Below the pieces are notes generated by a model, which had not been told where the DNA came from, made no database searches, and saw nothing but the letters and a program-made list of their open reading frames with translations. A program made the position numbers and the translations under genes. DNA of 64,000 nt from assembly GCA_025716855.1 (NCBI GenBank), contig JAIXMQ010000017.1, forward strand, positions 186,001 through 250,000, written 5' to 3'. The first letter of the stretch is position 1. Every line of letters starts with the position of its first letter. The DNA comes from Pilaira anomala (taxonomy: Eukaryota; Mucoromycota; Mucoromycetes; Mucorales; Mucoraceae). Of the stretch, positions 34,904 through 46,896 are shown piece after piece.

Positions 34904-35529
34904 ATTTCTTTTGCTTTTTTTACTATTTTTTTCTTTTGTACGACGTATGATTAATAGTGTATATATTGTGAAGTAAAAGACAACAATGATATTGTTACAA
35001 ATGTCGCTCTATTTTTTTTTTATAGGATTAGAAACTATGTATATTCAAAGATTAAGAAAAAAATAACATGTTTTTTTGTAGAACTTTTCGAAAGCCAAAG
35101 GCCTGCATCCAACTTTCTCAAGAGAAAAAATGATGTATCAGCCATTGTCGTCTACTGGTATACTCGCTATATTTAAGGCCGTTCGATTTAAGGCCGTTTC
35201 CGATTAAAGGCCGCAATTCTGTTCTGAATATTTTGGCCATATTTAACTTTCTCCTTACTGATAATAGCCCCAACAATATATTGGTAAGTTACTTTGATCG
35301 GAAATTCATGCAAGGTCAAACAACAACCTCTTGTTACTGTCACTTTCCATATATGATGACAACTTGTTATGTTATTGACCTTTGAGAAAGTAATGTGGTC
35401 TTCTGCCTATACCCAGCATTAAACAATGATCTTGCTTTAATAATAACAAAATAAAAATAATATATATAATAAAACTACAATGATCACGTATTTATTTAGC
35501 TGTGTCTATATAAGTATCCTCAACACAAT
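34904..35529. other. Intergenic; short AAGGCCG direct repeats
   Basis: No gene seen. Between 35174 and 35214 the motif TTTAAGGCCGTT or ATTAAAGGCCG occurs three times in direct repeat, unusual for its GC content in this AT-rich DNA. The block abuts the foldback repeat. Confidence 0.4.
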
Positions 35530-36010
35530 TATATTGTTAAAAGTAGTTTGTTCGTGGTTAAAGAAAAAGAAGTTCGATAAAGAAAAAAAGAGTTTCGTGA
35601 GCACCAGTTCCTGTTGACAAGTAGAACGACTTGATAAAAGTAAAGTAAAGATAAGAAAATAGAGTTTTTAAAAGTAAAATACAATGGAGAGTTTAATAAT
35701 ATCCAAGGGAATCCAAATGTAAGAAGAAATAAAATAAAATATAATAAAAATAAGATATTATTAAATCAAAAGATAAGGTCTTTAAGTATAAAGAAGAATA
35801 AAGGTTTTAATTGTTACAAAATAGTGAATTGATTTTTATTTAGTTTGATATTTTTTAAAGGTATTTATATGTTTTCTAATTTTTAATATTTTTACAAAAA
35901 CTGAGTTTTTAAAGTAACATCCTCATCAAGAAGCATCGTCGTTGAGAAGGATGGTCTTTTTGAGGACAATAGATATTTAAATTTGGTAATAAGAGAAATT
36001 CGGTGTAACA
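35530..36010. repeat. Foldback repeat, copy B
   Basis: Second copy of the element at 26366. Order here: L (about 35530-35593), S (about 35594-35663, starts TTTCGTGAGCACCAGTTCC), then the long block (about 35664-36007) in the opposite orientation to copy A relative to L and S. The long-block match to copy A is strong over about 280 aligned bases, including GGATGGTC, the AACATATAAATA segment, CAATTCACTATTTTGTAACA, TTTGATTTAATAATATC and CAATGGAGAG read on the appropriate strand. No inverted L was found on its right side. Confidence 0.75.
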
Positions 36011-36049
36011 ATATGTCCATTTAAAATTTTTCAAAACTTGCAGTTGTAA

Positions 36050-37977
36050 TATCAGCAATATTTCTTAAGATACTGGCCAAGTTTGTATTTCCAATAATGT
36101 GAATGAGTATCTGAGTTATTACCAAATAAATTGATACTTGTTCCCAATGACTGATGGATTGATGTTGTCTTTTTCTTCTCTGCTGGAACAAGCTTGGTAC
36201 AAACCCACTTTTTAATTTGTGGGTTTAAAGGCTGTGTATGCACAGCATCAGCAATAATAACCATAATTTTGGAGCCCAAAACAGCATCATTTGCTTCTTT
36301 AGAATTACTATTGACAAGCGTATATATTGTATATAGCTGTAAATTGCTAGTTATGGTGTAATCCCGCTGAAGCATCTGGCAAGACAAAACGTGCTGAAGT
36401 AATTGAATTTTGATCTGAGCTGTTGTCTCATATGATTCATGGGATCCATATCAATTGGCAATTTGTAGCTGTTTCCTTCTTCAATAATCGCATTGGTTTT
36501 TTTTTTTTACTGAATCAGCGTCTAGGTAAATTGGCGTTTCTTATATTAGAAATAACCAAAAAGCTGGCTGAACGTGAGCTAATGATCAGTTTTTTTTTTT
36601 TTTTTGGAATTGTCCTCATTTACTGTTATAGATTTCAATTCATTTGAATATGAAGAAGTAAGATGAGGAACAGAGGATTGGTTACCAGCGCCAATAAATT
36701 GCTCACAATGAGCACCAATAGATGAAGAATCTATACAGTATGATTCGATACCATTTATCAGAAGGGCTTCATTTTGATTGATGAGGATGGATCCAGCTAA
36801 TTAATTGTGATAACCCAAAAGACAAATAAAGCTCTTGAGGGCCAAGATGCATTTAATAACTGTAATTGAGATTTGCTCATCTTGGCCCATTCTTTAAATG
36901 ATAATAATTCGCAATATTGGCTTCTTTTCGTATTATCCTGTCAATGTTTGTATCACTTTTAGGTGTATGAATGCATCTGCCGATTTGTTGACAAAATTGG
37001 TACGGCCAATTTTATTTTTTTTTTTTGTTGTTGTTTTCTAATATATTGCCAAACTGAGGGAGTTTAGAGCAAAGCATATCATTCTTTCCTTATTATCTTC
37101 CTCCTCTAAAATTACTACTGGCTTACAATCAAAACATTGAAGAAACTTTCTTGATTGATCATCAATTTTGAATTCATCGTATATATTTAGGTTATCAGTT
37201 ACTTTTTTATCCACTATCTCTTTTTATTCTTGTCCAAGACTACTTAGAACTTGATTGTATGTCTACGAAGCCCCCCCCCCCCCCCGCTACCTTCAGAAAC
37301 TTTTGTTTCATCAGGAGCTATAAAAAAGGGGCCAGTTTTTCCGTTTTTTATTAAAAAGATGGGGTGTACATTCCATATGAGTTTCTGAATGTATGTTGAA
37401 AAGTTTTCCAAGAGTAAATATACAACCAGGGCAGCCGAACATAGTTTTGCAGGAGTGATGACGAAATACGTGGTGTTTTTTTTTTGTTTTGTTGATTTTT
37501 GTAAGCCTACGACTGAAATAATATCGCCTACGTCAACAACTACAAACTTCTTCGTTTCAGTAGCTGGTTTTATATTCTGTAAGTGGTTAATGTCTATTGA
37601 TGATGTAGGGTGTACTTAAACCCAGTAATCTTTTTTTTTATAGGATTTTAGGGCGTTGACAAATGACTTTAGAGGAATTAGATTACATCCAACAAGAGTA
37701 TCATCGCAGTTTTTCTTCAAGTTTAAATTCGTTGTAAAAGGGAACCCCAAAGTTGACCATAATCTTTGTTCCCAGAAGGATGATATTCAAATGTATTGGA
37801 ACTATCACCAACTTGTTTTCCGACACTATCAAAATTCAACATTTCAGTATTTCTCATAAATGAATACAAGGCAATTCTTTCCAAGATGATGTTTGCATTT
37901 TCGCCGGACTTGACACGAGACCTGATTTTTTTTTTTTTTTGTACGCACCTAAAGATTTTATCTTTTAGTAATTTATT

Positions 37978-38029
<52 letters not shown>

Positions 38030-39110
38030 TACATATAGCTTACCTATCTCTCTTTCCATTGATCTTACAGAATATCCACGAAGTATAGAGCATTGACGAA
38101 TCATTTCTGGTATATGAGAAAGCTGGTGCATGTTTACTCTAAGAACACAATCAGATATTCTATTCTCAGCAATCATTTTGTCAAGGAACTTGAACCAATT
38201 TTCAAAAGATCTATATAGAAAAAAAACGTAAGATAAAGATATATAATATAATACTTTAAAATATTTACTTTTCAATCTCTTTTAGATTATTTTCGGTAAT
38301 ACTAAATTGAAGAGATAGAGATATACCATGACAAAGATTCAACAAGCTATTTCGTATTTCAATGTTTTCAAATTGAGATGCAATAATTGTTGGTATGCAC
38401 AGTATACAAGAAAATTCATCCAGTCAGCAGATCTGTAACAGGACTTTACATTACTGACATCCAAAGCTAACCAACTTGATTTGAAAGATGATGCAGGGAT
38501 ATATTGCCTTGACTGTTCCATACTTTTTTTGATATCATCAAATGCTTGCTTTGGTAAAGAAAATGGATATTCTTTTTGATTTCCAATGAACTTGTATGGC
38601 TCACAGTATTTTGGGGAGATCATTTCGAATAACTCTTTTGCAATATTTGAATAAAGATGCATTTCGTCAACTGGATGGTAGAAAACCGAATCAAAGAGAA
38701 GCAAGTCTGGAAAAAATACACTTGGTGATTTAATACCGTATGATTCATTTTCCTATGTAAGTATAATGCGTTAATAGTGTGTTTCAGGTATAATATAAAT
38801 AATTACTTACTAGATATTTTTGGCGTTTATCTTTTAAAATCAAACTATTTTTTGACCGTATCGCTCCTGGTTTCTTGATTGAAAATACATTCCATGTTTA
38901 CCAGGTACTGCATATCCATCTTCATTCAATTCTAGTCGATGTTTACCTTCTGTTAAACAGAATCTACAGCCAAAAGTAGAACAGTGGCCTGCAAAATTCA
39001 TCAATTCATTCCATTGTACACCGTCACCAGATACAAAAAAAGTGTACCGCTTGCTGCTACTGAAACGAAGAAATTTGTGGTTGTTGTTGACGAAGGCGAT
39101 ATCGTTTCAA
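36050..39110 (-). mobile_element. Decayed DNA transposon with transposase fragments (Plavaka/CACTA-like)
   Basis: Minus-strand fragments in transposase order: near 38985, NFAGHCSTFGCRFC, a GH...GCRxC zinc motif; near 38700-38640, FYHPVDEMHLYSNIAKELF, the D..H..NxxK block of DUF4218-associated transposases; near 38120-38040, ILRGYSVRSMEREIGKL, the ERxIG block; then SGENANIILERIAL near 37900; and a last frame at 36387-36052. Stops and long T runs interrupt the frame, though a T47 run at 37982-38028 follows a perfect donor (GTAAGC) and may be an intron. A plus-strand piece (about 37430-37565) repeats minus-strand 39175-39045 in inverted orientation, so the locus is rearranged. The assignment to Plavaka versus another CACTA-related group is tentative. 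Confidence 0.65.
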
Positions 39111-40005
39111 CAAAACAAAAAAAAACACGTATTTCTTCATCACTCTTTTAACTTTTTTTTTTGACTCTGATATGAAAACAACAGCTGGTAACTTGATAAA
39201 TTTAAAGGGAAAAAAAAAGAGAAAAACAGATAAAAAAAAAAAAAAAAAACTCTCTGACCTCCCCTTGCACTTATTTAACTGGTCACAAAACAATCACTTT
39301 GTGGCTCATTATTTGCATGAAAAGTACGTTAATGTCAAGTTGACACGTCGCAGTTTTTCTTTCGCTCTTTCTTACATTAACCACCACCTCCTTAATTTTA
39401 CGCCGCATTAAACTTTATTTCTACATCCGATATTGCCGGAAGCTTGATGAATTAAAACGTATTTATATTATATTTATTTTTTACACTTTAACTGTCGTCT
39501 CTTATCAGTGTGATTATATAGGTAAAATATATTATATAGTTCATTATTTATCTCCTACATAAATTATATATATCCTTTGATGATTTAACTACTACTCTAA
39601 AATAAAATAATGCTTGTGATTTTAAAACATATAATAATACTTTTTTTTTTTTTCAATTATTGCATTTAAATCATTCATTTGTGTTTAAGCTATCTGATAT
39701 GATAAGCAACTGATTATTTTTTTATGCTCAAAAAAATTAAAGAATAACACTGTATAAACCTCTTTTATGTCCGACCTTTTTTACATGCAATTACAATTGA
39801 TGCAGTGCGCTATAGAAAGAGGGTGATGAATTGAACCCAAAAAAAAAAAAAAAGGCCATATCCAGATGAGATGCATGAATTAAGATTTAATATTTTTCCG
39901 GTGGAAGGTGGATTTATTATTTACTTGAGATATAGATATATATATACATTGAAAAAAAAAGAAAAAATATTATGCACACACGGATGGGTATCTTTTTTTT
40001 TTTTT
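39111..40005. other. Intergenic between transposon relic and C9orf72-like gene
   Basis: Mixed low-complexity DNA. The first 65 bases are part of the inverted duplication of the transposon locus. No gene recognised. Open frames here are lysine- or phenylalanine-rich readings of A/T runs. Confidence 0.4.
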
Positions 40006-40168
40006 TTAAGACAATCTTGTTGAATAAGTGGTAATGAACTCGACTGTACCTGGTCTTAATTTTTCAGCTTGAGTTAAAACGATAATAAAATCCGACATGT
40101 GGTATAGAACCAGAGCGTTCATGATGCGAGTAATTAAATCATTATCTGTAGGTTGACAAAGAATCACA

Positions 40169-40211
<43 letters not shown>

Positions 40212-40441
40212 AAAAGAAAAGGGATGAGTGTATGAAAAAAAAGTTAAATTTTTTTTTTTGTTACTTACGTTTCATCTTGTACGAATTTTATCATGGCTAA
40301 AGCTCTTCTGACAAGCGACCTTCTCCATTGTCTGACATAGGATTCTCTCATTCTTGCAGGAATTTTACGTGTTTCATCAATTAATGTTTGAACCATCGGT
40401 GCGATACCATCTGATTTTTCGAAAATCTGTTGACGTTTACT

Positions 40442-40472
<31 letters not shown>

Positions 40473-42333
40473 CAATTCACAGTGAAAAAAGCAACCTATA
40501 TATATTTTTTTTTAATATTTACCTCCAATCATTTAAAGTGATATTTACACCATCGTTCATATAATTCAATAAATTGTCTTCAAGTTTTGAAGACATTGCA
40601 GTATAATATTGTGATTTTAATTGGTGGTAATCGGCATAAAGTGGTGTCTTTCGAACAATCAGGCGTGTAAGATCAACGAGTGTGGTAGGTAAAGTTGAAT
40701 CCAATACTGCAATTTCGATCTTTGTTTCCATCTCTTCCATATCCTTTTTTTTTTTTTTTTAAAAAAAAATTAATTTTTTTTTTTTGGTTATGTTTGTGCG
40801 TATGTACCTGTATTAATAAACCTTGTAAATATAAATCTGGCATATAATGATGATGCTTTCTTGCATGACTCGATCGACTTCTTTCTTCAGGAGATAAAAA
40901 CAAAGCTAATGTATTTATGATCTATGAAAGGTATGAATAGATGATATATATATATATATATATAAAAGGAGAAAAGCATACCATGTTCATACTTGCCAAG
41001 GTATTACCTACAAGTAACGTTGAACCAAAAGTTTGTAAATGGGATGTGATGACTCTATATGAATTTTTTTTTTTTTAAAAACAAAAAAAGTAAGCAATGG
41101 TTGTACAGTTGTGTGTATTTTTTTATATTTTACAAACTTGGCAATAAATGGGGATTCTAACATTTGTCGGGATTCATTGTCTAGAATGGTATGACTTGTC
41201 TATATGTATAAGAAAAGGTGAACAAAAAGTACGATCATCATTCATAAAGATAACTTTACTTTTACACAATCAATGGGTAAAGAAACAGATTCTAAATCCA
41301 TGATTGATTTAACAAACGGTATCAACTTTTCGATTGTAAAAAAGTTTAAAGCCATTGTCCAAGACTAAAAAAAGAGAATAGAGTCAAAAAAAAAAAAGAT
41401 CGGTCAATGTGTGTGTGTGTGTGTGTGTATAAAAAAAGAAAATTACTTTACGATAGAGTGACGCTTGTAGATTTTACGTAAGTTTAAAAGAGGATCGACT
41501 AATTGAGTCGGTATACGATCACACAAGACGTGAAAGTACTGAGAGAAATTCCTCAAGTACCTTACAGGTACGACCAAGACAAAGGCACATAGCGATTCCA
41601 AAGTAGGATCATGAAATAAAAAAGCTGTACAAATAATTGCTTGTCGATGCAACACGATCCATTTCGGTTCTACTCCCTTTAAGCTACGTCCCATCTCTCC
41701 ATTCAATACTTGTCTACCAATCATCATCTGTAACTTTTCTTCTAAAGGTTCTACTGACCATACTTTCTCCACTTTGGGGCCAACTAAATTGGACCATTGG
41801 ATCAAAAGTGCTGCTGAAAAAAAAGAACTTTCAAATAATTGAAGTTGGGTTGTCTTGTTCTTTAAAGGTTTTTTATTATTGGATGCTAGAAAAAAAAGTG
41901 GAATGCGTTTTAGCCTATCTGTTAATATATATATATATATATGTATATATTTACCATTAGCTGCATCTTGTAAAGCTACAATAGCTTCAGAAGGTCCTTT
42001 CATAATGGGTGGAGGTAAAATAAGTTCAGCAGGAGTCATGGTTTCAGTCACTTGAGGTGAAGATAAAGGAGAAGCTAAAGCAGGATTATTGGGCTCAAAA
42101 GCAGGTGACCGAATATGATGGTGATGGTGATGATGAGATTGTTTTCGTGTCAAGTCGTTATTCACTTCTGTTTCTTCGGTTGCTACTGCTGTAGGTGGTG
42201 AAGGAGATAAGATATCATTATTATTAATATTCACTACGGCTGTCGTTGTTATCTCGAGTGTTTGAATAGCTGTAGTTGAAGCTGTTGCTTTCGACTTTGT
42301 TAGACGAGTACGTTGAGGTGCTTGATCGGCCAT
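40006..42333 (-). CDS. C9orf72-like DENN-domain protein
   Basis: A predicted 574-residue protein from nine exons (42333-41955, 41885-41452, 41364-41260, 41199-41138, 41054-40982, 40921-40808, 40743-40523, 40439-40269, 40171-40006), all in phase. After a disordered N-terminus (residues 1-150, with poly-His), the longin/uDENN part reads IQWSNLVGPKVEKVW (human C9orf72: DNILGPRVRHIW), QVLNGEMGR (TLNGEILR), and PVRYLRNFSQYFHVLCDRI. Later blocks are NTLALFLSPEER near 354-365 (RTLCLFLTPAER), DLYLQGLLIQ, RRALAMIKFVQDET near 507-520 (ALTLIKYIEDDT), and ALVLYHMSDFIIVLTQAEKL. In animals C9orf72 binds SMCR8 and WDR41 and acts in Arf/Rab GTPase control, autophagy and lysosome signalling. Human C9orf72 has 481 residues. 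One donor is the weaker GTTTGT; it is the only one that keeps phase. Confidence 0.85.
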
Positions 42334-42689
42334 GATAATAGAATTAAAAGAGTGAAAGCTTTTACTACTACTACTACTACTACTACAAAAAAAAAAGGGG
42401 GGCTTTAAAAAAAATAAGAAAGACTGTTTTTTTTTTTTTTTTTTTTACTCTTAAAAAAAGGAATAAAAATGACAAGTGTTGTAACAAAGAAGCAATATCA
42501 TGCAAGTCAGGGAAAAAGGTACCAATGGAGAATATGCCTCATCCGTTTTTTATCATTACTTGAGAGAGTAATACGGCACGCATTTAATTATAGATTTTTT
42601 TTTTTTTTTACGCATACAGGATTGTTTACATTTTCTACAGATCAGTTGATGATGATGATGACGAACCCAAATTTTATTAAAAAATGTCA

Positions 42690-45078
42690 TTATCGAGTTG
42701 TTTCATTTAAAACTGTAAAAGAATCAGTTTCTTCATCCCAGGTCCAACTTGTAAGTTCTACACCATAAGGTTTTGGACGTAATTCATAAACACTAACAAA
42801 AAAAAAGTCAGTATATAAAAAAAGAGAAGGGCTTCTCATGAATAACATACGTATGGATAGGTACTAGCATATGAGGCATTTGTGTTTGAGACCATTCTAA
42901 CAAATAACCCAACAAAATTCGTAATACAACTCTGTGTGTAACGATCAAACAAGATTGATTCATTCTTTCCAATTCTATAATCATGGATTGAAGTCTATGA
43001 ATGACATCTATATAAGATTCACCCCCCATGCCAGGGTAACGGTAATATAATTTATCATCTTGACGTGCTTTGAATTCAGATGGATGTTGTTCTTTAATTT
43101 CTTCATAAGTCATTCCCTCTCTACTCTATGGATATAGAAGGGTTAGTTTTTTTTTGTTTGTAGGGTATACCTTTTTTTTTTTTTTTTGGTTACTTTTATA
43201 TCCAGTTACTTACACCTGAATTAATCTCGTTCAAGAATCGAATATGTTTAATATCATACTCATCTGGATCAAAGGATTCAGCGGTTTGCATTGATCTTTT
43301 AAGCATACTTGTCCAGATAGTAAACTGAGAATTTGAAATGGCTTCAGCTCTTGCCTTGACTTTTTTCTCGGTTCTGTATCTCTCGAATTCCTCTTCTGGA
43401 CTGATTTCTTCTTCATCGGAATCTTTTAATGGATATTTTGATTCTTGTTCTTGTTCAATCTTTCTTCTTGCTAAATCAAGTGCAAATGCAATTCTTCTTT
43501 CCTTTACAAACCTAGCTAAACATTTTGAAAACTTTCTACCCTTTGCAGACAGCTACAGAAAAAAAAAAAAAAAAGGGTTGTTATATTATTAAATAAAATT
43601 GTAATGTATGTATGTATGTGTATGTGTTTTTTTTTTCGCTTTTTACCGGTGCATCTCCGCCGATTCTACCGGCTAAATTGTCTTCACTTTCTCCATGACG
43701 TGTTACAAAGATTTGACGTTCTAAAAAAAAAATAATTTTAGTTTTCTTTACATCATCATTATGTGATAATAATAACCTGCTAAATTGAAATTCATCAAAT
43801 AAAATATACATTGACCAGAAAGATAACCTGATATATTATGTGCAATGACTTTTTTGCCTACATTTACTAATTTACAATATTGAATATCATTTTCTTCTTC
43901 CCAATCACCCACGGGTTCATAAGCTCTTTCATAATTTGCAACACGATGTCTAAAATCGGATAATGCCTTTGCTGGATCCTTGTCTTTATAATCTGGTCCA
44001 GATAATTTCAATCTAAAATTACGTTCCAGTACCTTTTAACAAGAGAGAAGGGTTAATTTATAAAAAAAAAAAAATAAAAGATCTTTTTTTTTTTCTTTAC
44101 TTACATCTGTATCAGTACAAACTGATTCTAATAATAATACTTTAATCTCTGGTTCACGCGCTAAACGATCAATTAATAATTTTCTAATGCAGTAAAAAAA
44201 AAAAAAAAAGGGTTTGAATAAAATATATTATCATTCCAGGTCTTTTTTTTTTTTTTTTTACCTTCTTTGAACAGTTGAATTTGTTGCATCATGAATAGCA
44301 ACACGTCCACCCGATTTAAGCCAATCAATTAGTTCGTCTAAAACCATTAAAGCCAACTTATCACGTATTTTACTACCATCCTTATTATCAGGATCAAAAA
44401 AAGTAGCATCTTGATCCAATTGTTGTGAACTCTTATTGACTCGACGCAAATTACCTACATTGAATACTCTCGTTTCATACTGTAACCAGTTCAAATAACG
44501 TCTTAATTTCTTTACAATATAACTCTTTCCTCTTGCTGGTAATCCAACTATTCTTTTTTTTTTTTAATTAGTAAAAACAAGCTTTTTTGATATATAAAAC
44601 CTTACCCATTACAACCACTAATTTACTATCAATTTGACGCTCCGTTCTCAACTCTAAAAAAAAAAAAAAAAAAAAAAAAACTTGAGTTAGTCTTGGTTCA
44701 ATGACGAAATTTTTTAAAACAAACGTTTTTACTTGGCGTCATGATGGTATGTACAGCACCAGGTACATCAAAGCCTACACTATGTCTATTGACAAGTAAA
44801 TGATCGTCTAGTCTATCTCTTCTAGGTGGAGTTTGAGCACTAGCAGCACTAGCAGCAGCAGCAGCAGCAGAACTACTACCACTAGGAGAAGCCACAACAG
44901 AGTTAGGTCGAGTATTTGTAGTTGGAGAAGAAGTTAAAGCACTATCGGGTTCATCCGTTACTCGAAAAGAAGGTAAATCGATCGAAAGTCTAGCTAAACC
45001 TTCAGCTTCCAAGTCTTTATCTGTTTTTAAAACGGGTAAAGACTTCTTTTTACGGTTACGATAATAATTGGAAAGCAT
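42690..45078 (-). CDS. 6-phosphofructo-2-kinase/fructose-2,6-bisphosphatase
   Basis: A predicted 601-residue bifunctional enzyme from nine exons (45078-44733, 44653-44606, 44547-44262, 44182/3-44105, 44032-43777, 43720-43647, 43552-43214, 43125-42851, 42792-42690). It makes and breaks fructose-2,6-bisphosphate, the main allosteric switch of glycolysis. The kinase part has the P-loop VGLPARGKSY, SVCTD, and KLSGPDYKDKDP. The phosphatase part has the phosphohistidine motif TRHGESEDNLAGRIGGDAP, IWTSMLKRSMQTAE, YRYPGMGGESYIDVIHRLQ and IVTHRVVLRILLGYL. An insert of about 55 charged residues between LSAKGR and IWTS enlarges the phosphatase domain. The N-terminal 120 residues are S/A/T-rich and probably regulatory. 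It is divergent from the HTATSF1 gene by 438 bp. Confidence 0.93.
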
Positions 45079-45516
45079 AATAATTGTTTATAAAAAAAAA
45101 AAAAAAAGAGAGAGAAAATAAGTTTATTTAGATCGTTATTTTTTTTATAGCGAGGGTTTTTTTTTTTAAAAAATGGGCAAACAACACTGAGCGAATAAAA
45201 ATAAAGTGTTCGCATAAATTAGTTTTTTTTGATCATCAGATGTTAAAAAGGTAAACATAAATTAAAAAAGGAAATCAATTGCATGTAAAATACACTCGTT
45301 TTTTTTTTTACAAAGTATCATACTTTCCAACATATACATATACATAAAAAAAAAAAAACGTGTTTATTGACGTGTTGTATTTTTGTCCCTTTATCAAGTT
45401 CCTTTATCAGGAATTGACGTGAATTAAGAAAAACAAGTCACTGTAAACAAAATAAAAAAATAACGGGTATTTTTTTTATTTTTTTCTTTTTCTTTTCCAA
45501 AAAAAAAAAAGCTAGT

Positions 45517-46896
45517 ATGGATACAACTAAACAATCAGACTTTGCGTCTGATCCTCGTATGAAATTAAACGAACAAACAGGTAAATGGTCTTTTATTGGT
45601 GATGACGAAGTATCTTATGAATACGATGAAAATGTGGGCGCGTGGTTTCCCATGGTAAAGTTTTTTTTAAAAAAAGTAAAAAAAGTAAAAGTATCATTAT
45701 AACCTTATCTCCCACCTCTCTCTATCTTCTTTCTTCCTTCCACCTTTTCTTCCTGTACAACACCCCTACCTCCCCCCCTCCTACAACCATAGTATGATGA
45801 GAAATTGATGGAAGCACAAGCCTCAGTGTATGCAGTACCGGGTGTAGAAGAAACGGTACCGATCAAACCCAAAGAGAAAAAGAAACGAGCGGCGACTTAC
45901 GACCTTCAAGCGAACAACGAAGGGGAAGTTTCCAAAAGACCTAAACGTGAGCCATTAAAGAAAGTGGTGACGTCCGTGTACGTGACAGGAATTCCAACCG
46001 ATGTCACAGTAGAAGAAATGAAGACGACGTTTAGTAAATGTGGTGTGATTATGGAGGATTTAGAGACAGGCGAACCCAAGATCAAGATATACCGTGACGA
46101 GCAAGGCAATTCGAAGGGAGATGCCTTAGTGAGTTACTTTAAAGAAGAATCTGTACCGTTAGCGATTGATCTGTTAGATGAAGCGGAGTTGAGACCAGGT
46201 CAAGCGTCTACTAAGATGCATGTCTCCAAGGCTGTCTTTAAAGAAAAGGAAATACCCGCAGAAGAAAAAAAAAAGTCCATGACAGGTAAAGCGATGGCCA
46301 AGAAAAAGATTCAACAGTTGAAAAGGAAATTGGATTGGGTGGATGAGGAAGGTGGTAAAAAACAAGAAAAGTTCTCGAAAATTGTCATCTTGAAAAACAT
46401 GTATACACAGGAAGAATTAGATGCAGATCCTACTTTATTATTAGAGTTGAAGGAAGATGTACGTGAGGAATGTGAAAAATTAGGCGAGGTGACCAATGTC
46501 ATTCTTTATGATGTAAGTTTATTCAAAATGATATATATATATACATACGTAAACTAAGTTTAGGCTGTAGAAATCTCCTGGTGGAATTATTTCGGTTAGA
46601 TATAAAGAAACTGAAAGTGCAGATGCTTGTGTATTGGTACGTGTTGTTACTTGTGTCAGTGGGGGGAAAGAGAAAGAGAGGGAGGGAATTTTTTATTAAA
46701 TAGTTTGTTGTAGTTGATGAATAAAAGATTCTTTGGTGGACGTCAAATTAGTGCAGAAATATTCGATGGAAAGACAAAGTACTTAAAGAGTGGTGGTGGA
46801 GAAGAAGATGAAGAGGCTGAAAAGCTTCGTTTGGAACGTTATGCAAAATGGTTAGAAGAAGGAGGAGGAGGAGGGGCAGGTGACCAGACACCTTAA
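45517..46896 (+). CDS. HTATSF1/Cus2-type U2 snRNP splicing factor
   Basis: A predicted 368-residue protein from four exons (45517-45654, 45793-46512, 46571-46636, 46714-46896). The N-terminus has KWSFIGDDEVSYEYDENVGA with W/Y residues typical of Tat-SF1. RRM1 runs from about residue 98 (SVYVTGIPTDVTVEEMKTTF), and the second domain, a U2AF-homology motif, from about 245 (SKIVILKNMYTQEELDADPT) to KRFFGGRQISAEIFDG with the RxF loop. Such proteins bind SF3B1 and help place U2 on the branch point; yeast Cus2 is the counterpart. The C-terminus is acidic then glycine-rich. Exon 3's acceptor was chosen to give KSPGGIISVRY. Confidence 0.93.

Noticed and set aside
37796..38038. Plus-strand frame ending in a long phenylalanine run
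   Set aside because: The phenylalanines are the T47 homopolymer; the opposite strand carries the transposase fragments.
42469..42768. Plus-strand 99-codon frame between the C9orf72-like and PFKFB genes
   Set aside because: It reads through a T14 run and its 3' part overlaps the last PFKFB exon on the other strand. The first 45 codons look plausible, but nothing supports a gene.
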